This document shows, in pieces, positions 15,383 through 24,817 of a stretch of DNA of 41,224 nt. The position numbers and the translations under genes were made by a program. Source of the stretch: Bacteroidales bacterium (GTDB taxonomy: Bacteria; Bacteroidota; Bacteroidia; Bacteroidales; UBA7960); assembly GCA_007131245.1 (NCBI GenBank), contig SLQX01000120.1:1-41224 (forward strand), read 5' to 3'. Positions within the stretch are counted from its first letter, which is position 1. The number at the start of each line of letters is the position of its first letter. Below the pieces are notes generated by a model that was not told where the DNA came from, searched no databases, and worked only from the letters and a program-made list of their open reading frames with translations.

Positions 15383-16228
15383 CTATTCGTTATCTCTTTC
15401 ATGGCAATCACCCTGGCATACAAAGCAATCATCAATTAACTTGTCGCTGATACCCATGTTGGAGTATCCTCCATCATGAAACAGGTTTTGCATGGTAACC
15501 ATACGGGTAAGATCTGAAAACAGGGTAATACAATAATCAGCACACTGGGCTGAGCTGGCATTGCCCAAAGGAGACATGCAATGGGCGTAATTATAAAAGG
15601 CATCAAACCCCCCTACTCCTTTACCTGCAGTGGTAACTGTGGGAGATTGGGAAACTGTGTTGATACGGACTTTGCGCCTTCTGCCATAATGATAACCAAA
15701 GCTCCTGGCTATAGACTCCAGCATGGCTTTGGCCTGGGCCATATCACTATAGGAGGAAAAGGTTCGCTGGGCAGCTATGTAGCTAAGTGCAACCACACTA
15801 CCCCATTTGTTGATGGCATCAAGCTTGATGGCCGTCTGCAAAACTTTGTGCAGTGATACCGCAGAAACATCAAGGGTCTTCATCATATAATTGTAATCCA
15901 GATCGGTATAATGCAATCCCTTTCGCACATTGGGCGACATTCCCACCGAATGCAGAATAAAGTCTATTTTACCATCCAAAATTTTTAAGCTCTCCTGGAA
16001 AAGATTCTCGAGATCATCTACCTGGGTTACATCAGCAGATATCACTTCACTGCCCGTCTTTTCACCCAATCGAAAAATATCCCCTTTGCGCAATGCAATG
16101 GGAGCATTTGTCAGTACAAAATCTGCACCTTCTTCTTTGGCACGTTCAGCTACTTTCCAGGCAATTGAATTCTCATCCAATGCGCCGAAAATGATGCCTT
16201 TTTTTCCTTTTAAAAGATTATGAGTCAT
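15383..16228 (-). CDS. fabI: Enoyl-[acyl-carrier-protein] reductase (FabI type)
   Basis: The enzyme performs the last reduction in each fatty-acid elongation cycle, using NAD(P)H. It is an atypical short-chain dehydrogenase with GIIFGALDENSIAW at the N terminus, LHSVGMSPN, and the active-site set Tyr150, Tyr160 and Lys167 in the FabI spacing Y-x6-K. The usual AGPI segment reads QSPTVTTAGKGVGGF, a variant I associate with Bacteroidota. The C terminus carries an unusual tail with three cysteines (268, 271, 275) in CFVCQGDCH. The gene begins six bases after the recN stop, so it is probably cotranscribed with recN. The start is the ATG at 16228. Confidence 0.92.
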   Translation of the reverse strand: MTHNLLKGKKGIIFGALDENSIAWKVAERAKEEGADFVLTNAPIALRKGDIFRLGEKTGSEVISADVTQVDDLENLFQESLKILDGKIDFILHSVGMSPNVRKGLHYTDLDYNYMMKTLDVSAVSLHKVLQTAIKLDAINKWGSVVALSYIAAQRTFSSYSDMAQAKAMLESIARSFGYHYGRRRKVRINTVSQSPTVTTAGKGVGGFDAFYNYAHCMSPLGNASSAQCADYCITLFSDLTRMVTMQNLFHDGGYSNMGISDKLIDDCFVCQGDCHERDNE

Positions 16229-16234
16229 TTTATT

Positions 16235-17908
16235 TTAGGATTTGTGAACACTTTTGTTTGTAATTAATTCTTCTGCCGTTTGCATAACACTGCTGCTGGG
16301 AGTTTCCCCTCCCAACATTTTAGCAATTTCTTCTACCCTTTCCTTTTCATTTACCTGTTGAACCAATGTATGGGCGGCATTTTTGCGAATGGTCTTGTAA
16401 ACAATAAAATGTTTGTGCCCCCTTGCCGCAACCTGGGGAAGGTGAGTTACACAAACAACCTGCATGTTGTGCGCTATTTTTTCAAGGATATGCCCCATTT
16501 TAAAACCAATCTCTCCAGACACTCCTGTATCAATCTCATCAAAAATAATAGTAGGGAGCAGGTTTTTCATGGATATCACTGATTTTACAGCCAGCATTAG
16601 CCTGGACATCTCCCCTCCGGAAGCTACCTTCGAAATATCCTGGGGTTCGCTACCCATATTAGCGGAAAACAAAAAGTACAACTCATCCAAACCATTGGCA
16701 TGTAAATCAGTTGAAGGGTCTGTTTTTACCAGGAACCGACCATTAGGCATTCCAAGTTCTTTTAATAAAGCATTTATCTCTTTTTCGAGAGCTGGTATAG
16801 CTTTTTTTCTGGCGGCAGATATTTTTTGGGCAAAACCTTGGAGCTTATCCTCTTGCATGGAACACTTTTCCTCCAGTTGCTGGATATCCGTTTCCAGAGA
16901 TTCAAAACTTTCTATCCTCTGTAAGAAGCTATCGCGGATCTCCATCAACTCATCCACACTGGTAGCGTTGTGTTTATGTATAAGTTTCTGGAGTAAGTCG
17001 TAGCGCTGCTGAAGCTGGTTACTTCGTGCTGGGTCACCCGACACATTTTCTTTCACCGAGGCTATTTCGGAAGCAATGTCCTTCAACTCGATATTAATAG
17101 AGGTTATACGCTGCAGGAGTTCAGCATATTGCTTATCATATCTTTCAAGGGGTGAAAACAAGCTTTGCAGTTCGCCAAGCTTGCCCAGGGTGTTTTCGGG
17201 GCTTTCCTGGAGCATAAAATCCGCCTTTTCCAGATTGAACTTTATCTCTTCCACATTATTGAGCACTTCCAGCTCACTCTCCAACTCATCTAATTCGCCA
17301 GGTTGCAAATTAGCCTTATACAGTTCATCGTACTGAAACCGAAAATAGTCCAGATCTGCGCGAGTTTGTTTCTCTTGCTCCAGGAGACTTTCCAGTTTTT
17401 TCCTGTTGCTATTCAATTGCTGAAAAGAGGTTCGAAACTCATTCACATCGTTAACTGTACCTGCCCATGCATCTGTTACATGATACCTGAAGGCTGAACG
17501 GTTGAATATTAGACTTTCATGCTGAGAGTGAATATCTATGAGCTTTTCAGCAAAAAGCTTCATCACATTGAGGTTAACGGGTGTGTCATTGATAAAAGCT
17601 CTAGATTTTCCCTGGGGTGTTATTTCCCTTCTGAAGATGGCTGTTTTATCATAATCCAGTTCATTCTCTTCAAAAAGAGCTTTTAGAGGGAGGTTGTGAA
17701 CGAAAAAGGCTCCTTCAATAATGCATTTTTTTTCTTTACTGAACAACACTTTGGTGTCAGCCCTTTGCCCAAGTATAAGGTTGAGAGCACCCAACAAGAT
17801 AGATTTACCGGCACCTGTTTCACCGGTAACGATAGTAAGTCCCTCATCGAAGCTGATGTCCAGTTTTTCAATCAGGGCATAGTTTTCAATCAAAAGACTT
17901 TTTAACAT
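16235..17908 (-). CDS. recN: DNA repair protein RecN
   Basis: RecN is an SMC-like ATPase for double-strand break repair. The Walker A motif GETGAGKSILLGALNLILG lies near residue 30, two coiled-coil arms fill the middle, and the C-terminal half has VASGGEMSRLMLAVK (signature) with LPTIIFDEIDTGVSGE (Walker B). Its length of 557 residues is normal. I start at the ATG at 17908, giving MLKSLLIENYALI; a TTG three codons upstream is less likely. It belongs to the conserved Bacteroidota run bamD-rpoZ-coaBC-DUF4835-recN. Confidence 0.95.
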   Translation of the reverse strand: MLKSLLIENYALIEKLDISFDEGLTIVTGETGAGKSILLGALNLILGQRADTKVLFSKEKKCIIEGAFFVHNLPLKALFEENELDYDKTAIFRREITPQGKSRAFINDTPVNLNVMKLFAEKLIDIHSQHESLIFNRSAFRYHVTDAWAGTVNDVNEFRTSFQQLNSNRKKLESLLEQEKQTRADLDYFRFQYDELYKANLQPGELDELESELEVLNNVEEIKFNLEKADFMLQESPENTLGKLGELQSLFSPLERYDKQYAELLQRITSINIELKDIASEIASVKENVSGDPARSNQLQQRYDLLQKLIHKHNATSVDELMEIRDSFLQRIESFESLETDIQQLEEKCSMQEDKLQGFAQKISAARKKAIPALEKEINALLKELGMPNGRFLVKTDPSTDLHANGLDELYFLFSANMGSEPQDISKVASGGEMSRLMLAVKSVISMKNLLPTIIFDEIDTGVSGEIGFKMGHILEKIAHNMQVVCVTHLPQVAARGHKHFIVYKTIRKNAAHTLVQQVNEKERVEEIAKMLGGETPSSSVMQTAEELITNKSVHKS

Positions 17909-18025
17909 GCGAACCAAGGCTGATTTTTAGCGAAGTCACAAAGATAACAAACTTTGCCATACGGATAAGAGGAAATTAAAGCAAAGTTAAAACAGGGTTT
18001 TAAACAAATCTTTATACTGGGAAAA

Positions 18026-18931
18026 TCAGCTGTCCCCCTGGGTAATCCTACGGTATCGGGCGCTGTTGGATGGGTCTATCTCGGAAAGGATTTGCACCAC
18101 CTGGTTTTGTTCCATGGAGGGTGCTTCGGAAAAAAGGTTAACCAGTTCATCACCCTTGGTAGTCATGATAATTGACATAAGAAAACTCCCGGGTCTTTGA
18201 CGATGCACTCTTTGAAGCATTTCGATGGCATTCACCACTTCCCCCCTGGCATTATCCATACTTTCGGTCATTCGGTCAAACCCCAGCCTGTGATAGTGAT
18301 ACAGTGCCTGGCGTACATTAGAGTATTGCGAGTTGAAAATATTTTCCATCAGCCAGTACCTGTTTCTTTGGCCTTCAAAGGATTTCCATCCTCTTTCCGG
18401 GGCGTTTTGTGCGAGGTTTACAATTTCCTGGGCCTTTTCAAAATAAGGAGTGCCTCCCATAGGTGAAAAGGTATCAAAATCAAAACCAATAATAACGTAG
18501 GCATAAAAAGCCAATACAGCCGTCAGATTACTGGAAAAGGTATTGTCTGCATATTCAAGTGGCTGATTTTCAACATACCGAAAGGTGAAATCGCGATCAT
18601 TGTGATTAATTACAGGGCTGCTGTATGAAGTCTGAAAAATGGGGCGGCGCGACTGCACCTGGATGGTGCCCCGGTATTCATCACTCCCTACCTTCTCATT
18701 GACCGTAATCAAAATGCTGGCCTCAATCCGCTCTTCGGGTTCAAACTGGTAATCTGTCCAGTTTTGTTGGTTCATAAACTCATGAATGGATGATTGCAGA
18801 GTGCGCAATATTTCCCGGTCGGTTTCCGACATCCCAGGGGAAGAAATCTGCACATTACATTGAAGTTCCTGGCTGTGGACCGTGCCTAAACTCAATAATA
18901 CAATGATGAAGATTGAAATCGTATTTTTCAT
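18026..18931 (-). CDS. DUF4835 family exported protein
   Basis: The protein has 301 residues and a signal peptide (MKNTISIFIIVLLSLGTVHS, likely cut before QELQC). The mature part starts with LQCNVQISSPGMSETDREIL and contains FQTSYSSPVINHNDRDFTF and an AVLAFYAYVIIGFDFDTFSP segment, all typical of DUF4835. The family is restricted largely to Bacteroidota and regularly lies between coaBC and recN, as here. Relatives have been linked with type IX secretion, but nothing in the sequence proves that. It is probably periplasmic or outer-membrane associated. The upstream coaBC stop is 62 bases away. Confidence 0.85.
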   Translation of the reverse strand: MKNTISIFIIVLLSLGTVHSQELQCNVQISSPGMSETDREILRTLQSSIHEFMNQQNWTDYQFEPEERIEASILITVNEKVGSDEYRGTIQVQSRRPIFQTSYSSPVINHNDRDFTFRYVENQPLEYADNTFSSNLTAVLAFYAYVIIGFDFDTFSPMGGTPYFEKAQEIVNLAQNAPERGWKSFEGQRNRYWLMENIFNSQYSNVRQALYHYHRLGFDRMTESMDNARGEVVNAIEMLQRVHRQRPGSFLMSIIMTTKGDELVNLFSEAPSMEQNQVVQILSEIDPSNSARYRRITQGDS

Positions 18932-18993
18932 CCGCTTATCGTTTGAAAGAATATACCAAATGGAGTTGCATGATTGTTATCAAATGAGGGTCT

Positions 18994-20193
18994 TTATCTA
19001 AGAAAATCGCTTAGTTTGTCTGCGATATCGGATGCAACAGCTTTTTTGCTTTTAAGTTCAAACCTTTCAATTTGATTTTTATTGTCTACAATGGTGACTT
19101 TATTCGTGTCGGTACCAAAGCCAGCTCCTTGATCGTTAAGTGAGTTTAATACGATAAATTCCAGATTTTTTGCTTGTAGCTTTTTGCGGGCATTATCCAA
19201 TTCATCTGTGGTTTCAAGGGCAAAACCTGCAATAACCTGGTTCTCTTTTTTCATTTTACCCAGGCTGGCAAGGATATCGGGATTGGGCACCATCTTAAGG
19301 CTCAGCGGCTCCCTGGTGCGTTTTATTTTATGCGAATGGTGGGTTTCGGGTCTGTAATCCGCCACTGCAGCTGTCAAGATTGCTGCGTGGGCCGAAGGAA
19401 AGCGTTGTAAAGCAGCTTCATACATTTGCTCTGCTGTAACGACATCCACCCTGTGAATGTTGGGGTGGGAAACGGCAAGATGAACAGGGCCAGCGATTAG
19501 GTCAACCCTGGCACCTCTTTTTGCCAACTCTTCAGCCAGTGCAAATCCCATTTTGCCGGTGGAGTGATTCCCAATATATCGAACCGGGTCAATGGCTTCC
19601 TGGGTGGGTCCGGCAGTTATCAATATTTGTTTGTCTTTGAGCTCCGAATCCGCGTCAAAATACTGTTCTACAGCCCGAAAGATACTTTCCGGCTCTTCCA
19701 TCCTCCCTTTGCCTTCATATCCACAAGCCAGGTAGCCTTCAGCTGGCTCGATGATGGCCGCTCCGTTTTCCTGGATATATTGAAGATTTCTCTGGAAAGC
19801 AAAGTTCTCAAACATTTTGCAATTCATGGCCGGTGCAAAAAAAACCTTTTTATCAAAAGCCATAAGGGATGTGGAAAGTGCATCATCGGCAATGCCATTG
19901 GCATACTTACCAATGATGTTGGCTGTGGCGGGTGCCACCACCATAACATCGGCCCAGTCTGTCAGGCTGATATGTTCTGTGGTGTAGTCATTTTCGGAAC
20001 CAAAAACTTTATCATAGACTTTGTTGTGCGAAAGCGACTCCAGGGTAACACGTGTTACAAACCACATGGCACTTTCGGTAGCTACAATGCGTACCTCAGC
20101 CCCTGCCTTAATAAATAGACGAATGAGGGTGAGGCTTTTGTAAGCTGCGATACCGCCACTTAACCCTAAAATGATTTTTTTTCCCTGGAGCAT
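18994..20193 (-). CDS. coaBC: Bifunctional phosphopantothenoylcysteine decarboxylase / phosphopantothenate-cysteine ligase
   Basis: CoaBC carries out two successive steps of coenzyme A synthesis. The N-terminal FMN decarboxylase half shows LGLSGGIAAYKSLTLIR, VAPATANIIGKYANGIADD and FFAPAMNCKMF with the conserved Cys. The C-terminal ligase half shows ITAGPTQEAIDPVRYIGNHS, STGKMGFALAEE, AAVADYRP and KIKR. The length of 399 residues is standard. I start at the ATG at 20193; the frame extends to a TTG at 20217, which is unlikely. It follows rpoZ and precedes the DUF4835 gene on the same strand. Confidence 0.95.
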   Translation of the reverse strand: MLQGKKIILGLSGGIAAYKSLTLIRLFIKAGAEVRIVATESAMWFVTRVTLESLSHNKVYDKVFGSENDYTTEHISLTDWADVMVVAPATANIIGKYANGIADDALSTSLMAFDKKVFFAPAMNCKMFENFAFQRNLQYIQENGAAIIEPAEGYLACGYEGKGRMEEPESIFRAVEQYFDADSELKDKQILITAGPTQEAIDPVRYIGNHSTGKMGFALAEELAKRGARVDLIAGPVHLAVSHPNIHRVDVVTAEQMYEAALQRFPSAHAAILTAAVADYRPETHHSHKIKRTREPLSLKMVPNPDILASLGKMKKENQVIAGFALETTDELDNARKKLQAKNLEFIVLNSLNDQGAGFGTDTNKVTIVDNKNQIERFELKSKKAVASDIADKLSDFLR

Positions 20194-20253
20194 GCAAAGC
20201 AAGTTTGGTTCATTCAATTGCTCGCTAAAACAAACAAGAAGAACTTAGAAAAC

Positions 20254-20580
20254 TTAATCGTTTTTATCTTCAGGCACTCTGTAATATATCTTGCCTTCCA
20301 AAAACTCACTGATAGCGATAAGCGATGGCTTGGGAAGTTGCTCATAGTAACGGGCAATTTCTATCTGCTCACGATTTTCGAATACCTCTTCCAGGTTATC
20401 TGTTGAAGTAGCAAACTCAGAAAGTTTGTTATTGAGCTCTTCCTTCATTTCAAGCCCTACCTGGTTGGCTCTCTTGGCGGTTATAACAACAGATTGATAA
20501 ATATTACCAGTATCTTTGTCAAATTGTCTGATGTCCCTGGTTACTGTATTTCCCTGGGTTTTTACTTTTTTGTAATCCAT
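20254..20580 (-). CDS. rpoZ: RNA polymerase omega subunit-like protein
   Basis: This 108-residue protein resembles the omega subunit, which helps assemble and stabilise RNA polymerase. IYQSVVITAKRANQVGLEMKEEL is the conserved helical region (normally the AxRAxQL segment), and the C terminus is acidic (EFLEGKIYYRVPEDKND) as in Bacteroidota omegas. It lies between bamD and coaBC, the position it holds in many Bacteroidota genomes. Omega sequences are weakly conserved, so the assignment leans on this order as well as the motif. Confidence 0.85.
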   Translation of the reverse strand: MDYKKVKTQGNTVTRDIRQFDKDTGNIYQSVVITAKRANQVGLEMKEELNNKLSEFATSTDNLEEVFENREQIEIARYYEQLPKPSLIAISEFLEGKIYYRVPEDKND

Positions 20581-20636
20581 AGCTATCTATCCGTTTAATC
20601 AATTTCAAAGTTCTACAATAATTAGTTGACCGGGGG

Positions 20637-21467
20637 TCAGGAGTTACCGTCCGCAATTTCTTCCAGTCTCCGAATTTCTCTGCTGGCTTTTTCCAGCATT
20701 TGGTTTGCATTATCAAGATACTCACTTTCGGGAAACCGGTTGACCAACCTTCTGTGGGCCGACAACACATTTTCATATCTTTCCAGCTGCCTTTGTTCAA
20801 TACTGTTTTCTGCATACAGAAAATGTGAGCGGATGATATAAAATAATGCTTCCTCCCTTAATTCAGTATCGGGAAAATCTCTTATCAGATTATTAAAAGC
20901 GGTTACTGCAGCCATGTAATCCCTTATATTAAAATAAAGTTTGGCCGAATCAAAAGCTTTGATTTCCAGCTTCTCTCTCAACTCATCAATCAATTCATTG
21001 GCCTCTTCCACCCTTTCACTCTGGGGATAACGATTGATAAATGCCTGAAGTTCACGGATGGCTTGCCGGGTTTCTGTTTGATCCAAGCTGGGCCTGGGTG
21101 ATAGCAAGTATTTGCAATAGGCACTCTTAAATCGAAAATATTCGTTGTGTTCACTACGGGGAAAGGCCTCAGTAAAAGTTTTAAAATAATGGGCTGCCAA
21201 AATATAGTCGCCCTGTTTGTAATGAGCCATGGCATAATAATAATTCAATTCTTCAGCATGAGCTGTACCCCTGAAAGAAGGAATCACATCTGTCAGCAAC
21301 CCAATACTGCGATGGTAATCACCCTCCTCGTAATACTCAATTGCTTTATCCTTTTTCAGCATGACATCATCGCTTTTGAGCAAACGCTGATATTTACTAC
21401 AGGAGGTAAAAAGAAGAAAAAGAACTAAAATGAACAGAATTTTCTGCCTGAAATCCGGATTTCGCAT
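20637..21467 (-). CDS. bamD: Outer membrane protein assembly factor BamD
   Basis: BamD is a lipoprotein that works with BamA to insert beta-barrel proteins into the outer membrane. The signal ends in LLFTSC, a lipobox with the lipidated Cys at 23. The rest is a series of TPR-like helical repeats, including KDKAIEYYEEGDYHRSIGLL, YYAMAHYKQGDYILAAHYFK and FPDTELREEALFYIIRSHF. Its 276 residues fit the family. The gene starts the bamD-rpoZ-coaBC-DUF4835-recN-fabI run. A -7 element lies upstream at 21521-21528. Confidence 0.92.
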   Translation of the reverse strand: MRNPDFRQKILFILVLFLLFTSCSKYQRLLKSDDVMLKKDKAIEYYEEGDYHRSIGLLTDVIPSFRGTAHAEELNYYYAMAHYKQGDYILAAHYFKTFTEAFPRSEHNEYFRFKSAYCKYLLSPRPSLDQTETRQAIRELQAFINRYPQSERVEEANELIDELREKLEIKAFDSAKLYFNIRDYMAAVTAFNNLIRDFPDTELREEALFYIIRSHFLYAENSIEQRQLERYENVLSAHRRLVNRFPESEYLDNANQMLEKASREIRRLEEIADGNS

Positions 21468-21520
21468 GTATAGTTGCTTGTTTTTAGGGTTTTTATTGAC
21501 AATGCAGTGAAAACAATTTG

Positions 21521-21528
21521 CAAAGATA
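21521..21528 (-). promoter_or_regulatory. Likely -7 promoter element for bamD and downstream genes
   Basis: TATCTTTG on the minus strand (21528-21521) matches TAnnTTTG exactly, with the ATG of bamD about 54 bases downstream. The upstream -33 element is weak: a TTG is present only 15 bases away. Confidence 0.45.
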
Positions 21529-21663
21529 ATACTTTTCTGAATTCAATAATAATGGCCAGCTAAATAGTTACCATTTTTTACTGCCAAAGTGATTTGATAA
21601 CGACAAAATCCAGCCCTAAGTATAATGATTAGACCAAAGTAATAAAAAGCAATCACCAAAAAT

Positions 21664-23037
21664 TCATAAATCACTAAAAAACAATGTATTGATAATTTGC
21701 GGATAAATGGAGATGGTCATTTTTCCCGCAAGTGATTGATAAGCATTGATAAGCGAAGCCTCGTATGTTTGCCCAAGCCCGGAAATGTTATCGGCCGTTC
21801 TGCTGTATAGGGTTTTACCATTAGTGTCAACCACGGATATATCTGCCAGTAAATTAACAAGAAAACGATTAGAATGCTGTCTCTTGTTTAATACCTCTAC
21901 CTGGAACTGCATTAATAAATCAGCATAATCCTGCTGCCGGATTACATTAAACCCGTCCTGCCTGAGCAAGCTTGTTACATCCTGTTTCAATCCAGAAAAA
22001 TCCAGATCCTCTTCGGATTCTATAGAAAGATAAATGGCGGGAGTAATAACTTCCACCGGTAACACAAAGAGATCCTGAGCCATGCTTGTGAGCATGCGGC
22101 GAATAACGATATCATTGGTATTTTCTTCAACAATGCGCTGAACTCTGATTTGGCTTACAACCTCTTCATTGCGAGAGCCCGGTCTTAAACCATAAATGTT
22201 GAGATAAAAACTCCCGTTGGCACTTGTGGTGTTTTCAATTCTGTGTCCGGTTCTCCAGGAAAACCTGGTATCAACGGGTATGCCTGATACAGCCCTGTTA
22301 TCAGAATCTAAAACCCTGACTTCAACAGGAGCCAAACCCGGCCTGGCTCCGGGCTTAATGGCCAGTTTGTTGTGGGGATAAACAACTTCCAGGCTTTGGA
22401 GTAGCTGTATATAATCTGTCATGAGAGACGTTGTATAGTTTTTTTTCTCACCATCCATGTTGGCATTTAGGTCTTCACCCAAAAAATCACGAACATCTTC
22501 AAAAGCCTGAACATAAAACCCCAATGCCTGGGCCAACTGCCCCTGACTGGCAAACTGACGAGCCTGCTCATACTTTGACATACTCTGATTAACAGCGCTT
22601 TGCTGACGCTCTTGTCTTATTTGCTCAAACCGTGAGCGCGATAAACGATAATATACCCAATATTGGTGGTCATTTTCCCAGTTTTCCACAAGTTCATACC
22701 CCTCCAAATCCTGTTGGGCTGACATGCGTATGTTGTCACGAAAATATTCCGTGGATATGTTGTCAATATCAAACTGATTGAGTACCGATGTTGAAGATAT
22801 TTGGACAGAAATTCCGGCAGCCAGCTCTGACAACGCATTCTGCCTGGCCCTTTCACGAAAATCACCCTGGTTTGTTTTTACAGCCATTCCCACTCCATGG
22901 TAGTATCCAGTGTGGTTGGGGGTCTGTTTAACCCAGTCAGGGGCATTTTCCACTAGCTCGGCATGACTAATCTGCCTTGAAGAAGAACAGCCCAGCAGCA
23001 AAAGAGTCCAGAAGGATAGCAAAAGCAGTTTTTTCAT
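21664..23037 (-). CDS. LPP20-family lipoprotein
   Basis: The 457-residue protein has a lipoprotein signal ending in LLLGCSSS (Cys17). Residues 30-140 resemble the LPP20 domain: APDWVKQTP, GYYHGVGMA, RARQNALSELAAGISVQISS and YWVYYRLSRSRFEQ. After a helical region comes an extended part with VEVRVLDSDNRAVSGIPVDTRF, a carboxypeptidase-regulatory-like beta segment, and a C-terminal domain with SLAGKMTISI. The gene overlaps the end of the TPR lipoprotein gene by four bases, so translation is coupled and the two products probably act together at the cell envelope. Precise function is unknown. Confidence 0.8.
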   Translation of the reverse strand: MKKLLLLSFWTLLLLGCSSSRQISHAELVENAPDWVKQTPNHTGYYHGVGMAVKTNQGDFRERARQNALSELAAGISVQISSTSVLNQFDIDNISTEYFRDNIRMSAQQDLEGYELVENWENDHQYWVYYRLSRSRFEQIRQERQQSAVNQSMSKYEQARQFASQGQLAQALGFYVQAFEDVRDFLGEDLNANMDGEKKNYTTSLMTDYIQLLQSLEVVYPHNKLAIKPGARPGLAPVEVRVLDSDNRAVSGIPVDTRFSWRTGHRIENTTSANGSFYLNIYGLRPGSRNEEVVSQIRVQRIVEENTNDIVIRRMLTSMAQDLFVLPVEVITPAIYLSIESEEDLDFSGLKQDVTSLLRQDGFNVIRQQDYADLLMQFQVEVLNKRQHSNRFLVNLLADISVVDTNGKTLYSRTADNISGLGQTYEASLINAYQSLAGKMTISIYPQIINTLFFSDL

Positions 23038-24665
23038 TTCTCAGGATTGAAGTTTGCAAGTGCAAAGACAATTTCGTCAGATAATTCCAAAAAAAGTCTG
23101 TCCCTGAGTTTTTCAGGGCTTTCAATGGTATTGCCGGCAGCCAACAGGGTTTGCAAAGACTTGTAGTTTCTTTCATCAATCACATATTGCCGGTCGGTTC
23201 GTCGGGCCGGATAGAGTTTTTTTGCTTCTCCGTTATAGTCAGCATAATGCATTTCATCCTGCATGGTGGACCTAAACCTTCTCGAAATAAGAATTTCGCC
23301 ATTCCGGGTTGAAACAAGCTGAATGTTCATGGTGAGAGTCACCTGGTTTTCCTTTTGATATTCATTATAACTCACCTGGCGATCTTGTTGCTTGAGTTCG
23401 CCATCCTCCGTTGTGATGGTTTTGCGCTCAAACCCAGTTTTGCGAATCCTTTCCAGTTCACCTTCCATTTTGCTATAACGAGCAAAGTTTAAAACCAATA
23501 CCGCATCAATATCATTGCGCTGACGCAACTCCCGGAGGTGTGTCCGGTTTAGTGAACCGGAAGCCCTGAGAAAGCTCCGATGGATCCTGCTGCTAATAAG
23601 GGGTAGGCGATGAATAATCAGAAAAGGATCCTCCAACTCAAGAATTTGCTGAATCATCACATTTTCAAACTCCTCTCCATCAGAAGGATGGTTGGGCATA
23701 ATGCCCCTGTGTACTGCTATGGCATACCGGGCACATTCGAGCGATTGGCTTCGCAGGTTCCGTGCATCTTTGTAGTTACCCCCGGTATCCTCTAAAACAT
23801 CTCCCAAAATCCAATATGCCTGCCGGCAATTACCTGCATCCAATTCATTCAATGCCTGCCGATAGAGGGGCTCATTACGTGCTTCGGTGAAAAGCTCCCG
23901 TACATCATCATAATCGGGGTTAACCCTAAACACATCGGCCAGGGCTAAAGCAGCAGCTGAGAACTCTTCATTGAGCAAAAGCATAGTACCTTCTTTATAC
24001 CTCTCGCTGAGTGCCTGATCCATCCTGCTCCTCACATCTTTATATCCCGGGTCTGATAAAGCTACCTTTTCCCACTCACCATAGGCAGCCATGAACTCAC
24101 GCTGGTTGAAAAACTCTGCACCACGCTGGTATAGTGGCTCTAGTGTAGCTGTGTTTAGGTAAGTTCTCGTATCCCTGAAATCAGGATCGATATCAAAAAT
24201 TTCTGAAAAGACTCCTTTTGCCCGGTCATAGCTTTCTTGACTTATAAACTGCAACCCCTCATCATACCGTTGATCCAGGTATCTCACCCTGGCATCATCA
24301 TACATAGAAGTGGCCGAATGGTTGATGTCGATCTGAACACCTGCCCGGTTAAGCTTGGAAGTAAATTCTTGCATGGCCAGGTAGTCATAAACAACTTTAC
24401 GGTAATCTCCACGACTAGATGCGGTGGTCATTCCGGTCACAACTTCATCCACATGGACCTGACCGGTTCTTTTCAGCCCCGTTTTATAGTCGATATTGCG
24501 AGGTTTTCTCTGGGAAGCTTCGTAGTATAACTCAGCCGCTTCTTTAAACATTCCCGCCCTTTCATACTCAACAGCTTGCTTCGCCATCCTCCTGGCAGCA
24601 CAACCTGTAATCAACATAAGTAAAAACAAAGTGGTGAAAATCAGCAATGGATATTTTTTCTGCAT
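23034..24665 (-). CDS. TPR-repeat lipoprotein
   Basis: The protein begins MQKKYPLLIFTTLFLLMLI and has a lipobox TGC (Cys22). The first two thirds hold repeats of about 50 residues with the pattern of TPRs, such as AVEYERAGMFKEAAELYYEA, RGAEFFNQREFMAAYGEWEK and EGTMLLLNEEFSAAALALAD. The last third (VMIQQILELEDPFLIIHRLP onward) is a mixed alpha/beta domain with DAVLVLNF, somewhat like CsgG/LpoB-type folds, but this is a guess. I start at the ATG at 24665; the frame extends 12 codons to a TTG that breaks the signal peptide pattern. It overlaps the LPP20-family gene by four bases (ATGA), so the two form a pair. Confidence 0.8.
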   Translation of the reverse strand: MQKKYPLLIFTTLFLLMLITGCAARRMAKQAVEYERAGMFKEAAELYYEASQRKPRNIDYKTGLKRTGQVHVDEVVTGMTTASSRGDYRKVVYDYLAMQEFTSKLNRAGVQIDINHSATSMYDDARVRYLDQRYDEGLQFISQESYDRAKGVFSEIFDIDPDFRDTRTYLNTATLEPLYQRGAEFFNQREFMAAYGEWEKVALSDPGYKDVRSRMDQALSERYKEGTMLLLNEEFSAAALALADVFRVNPDYDDVRELFTEARNEPLYRQALNELDAGNCRQAYWILGDVLEDTGGNYKDARNLRSQSLECARYAIAVHRGIMPNHPSDGEEFENVMIQQILELEDPFLIIHRLPLISSRIHRSFLRASGSLNRTHLRELRQRNDIDAVLVLNFARYSKMEGELERIRKTGFERKTITTEDGELKQQDRQVSYNEYQKENQVTLTMNIQLVSTRNGEILISRRFRSTMQDEMHYADYNGEAKKLYPARRTDRQYVIDERNYKSLQTLLAAGNTIESPEKLRDRLFLELSDEIVFALANFNPEK

Positions 24666-24817
24666 TTTGTAGTACTTTTTTTTGGGGGGTAAAAATAACA
24701 ATAGTTTTTCGATTGCGATTCAGTAAAATACGGTAGTTACAAAAACACTCCAGGCCCTGTATTGCAACACATTTGCAACAAAGCACCTACTACTTTATCT
24801 TTAACAACAAGACAAGG

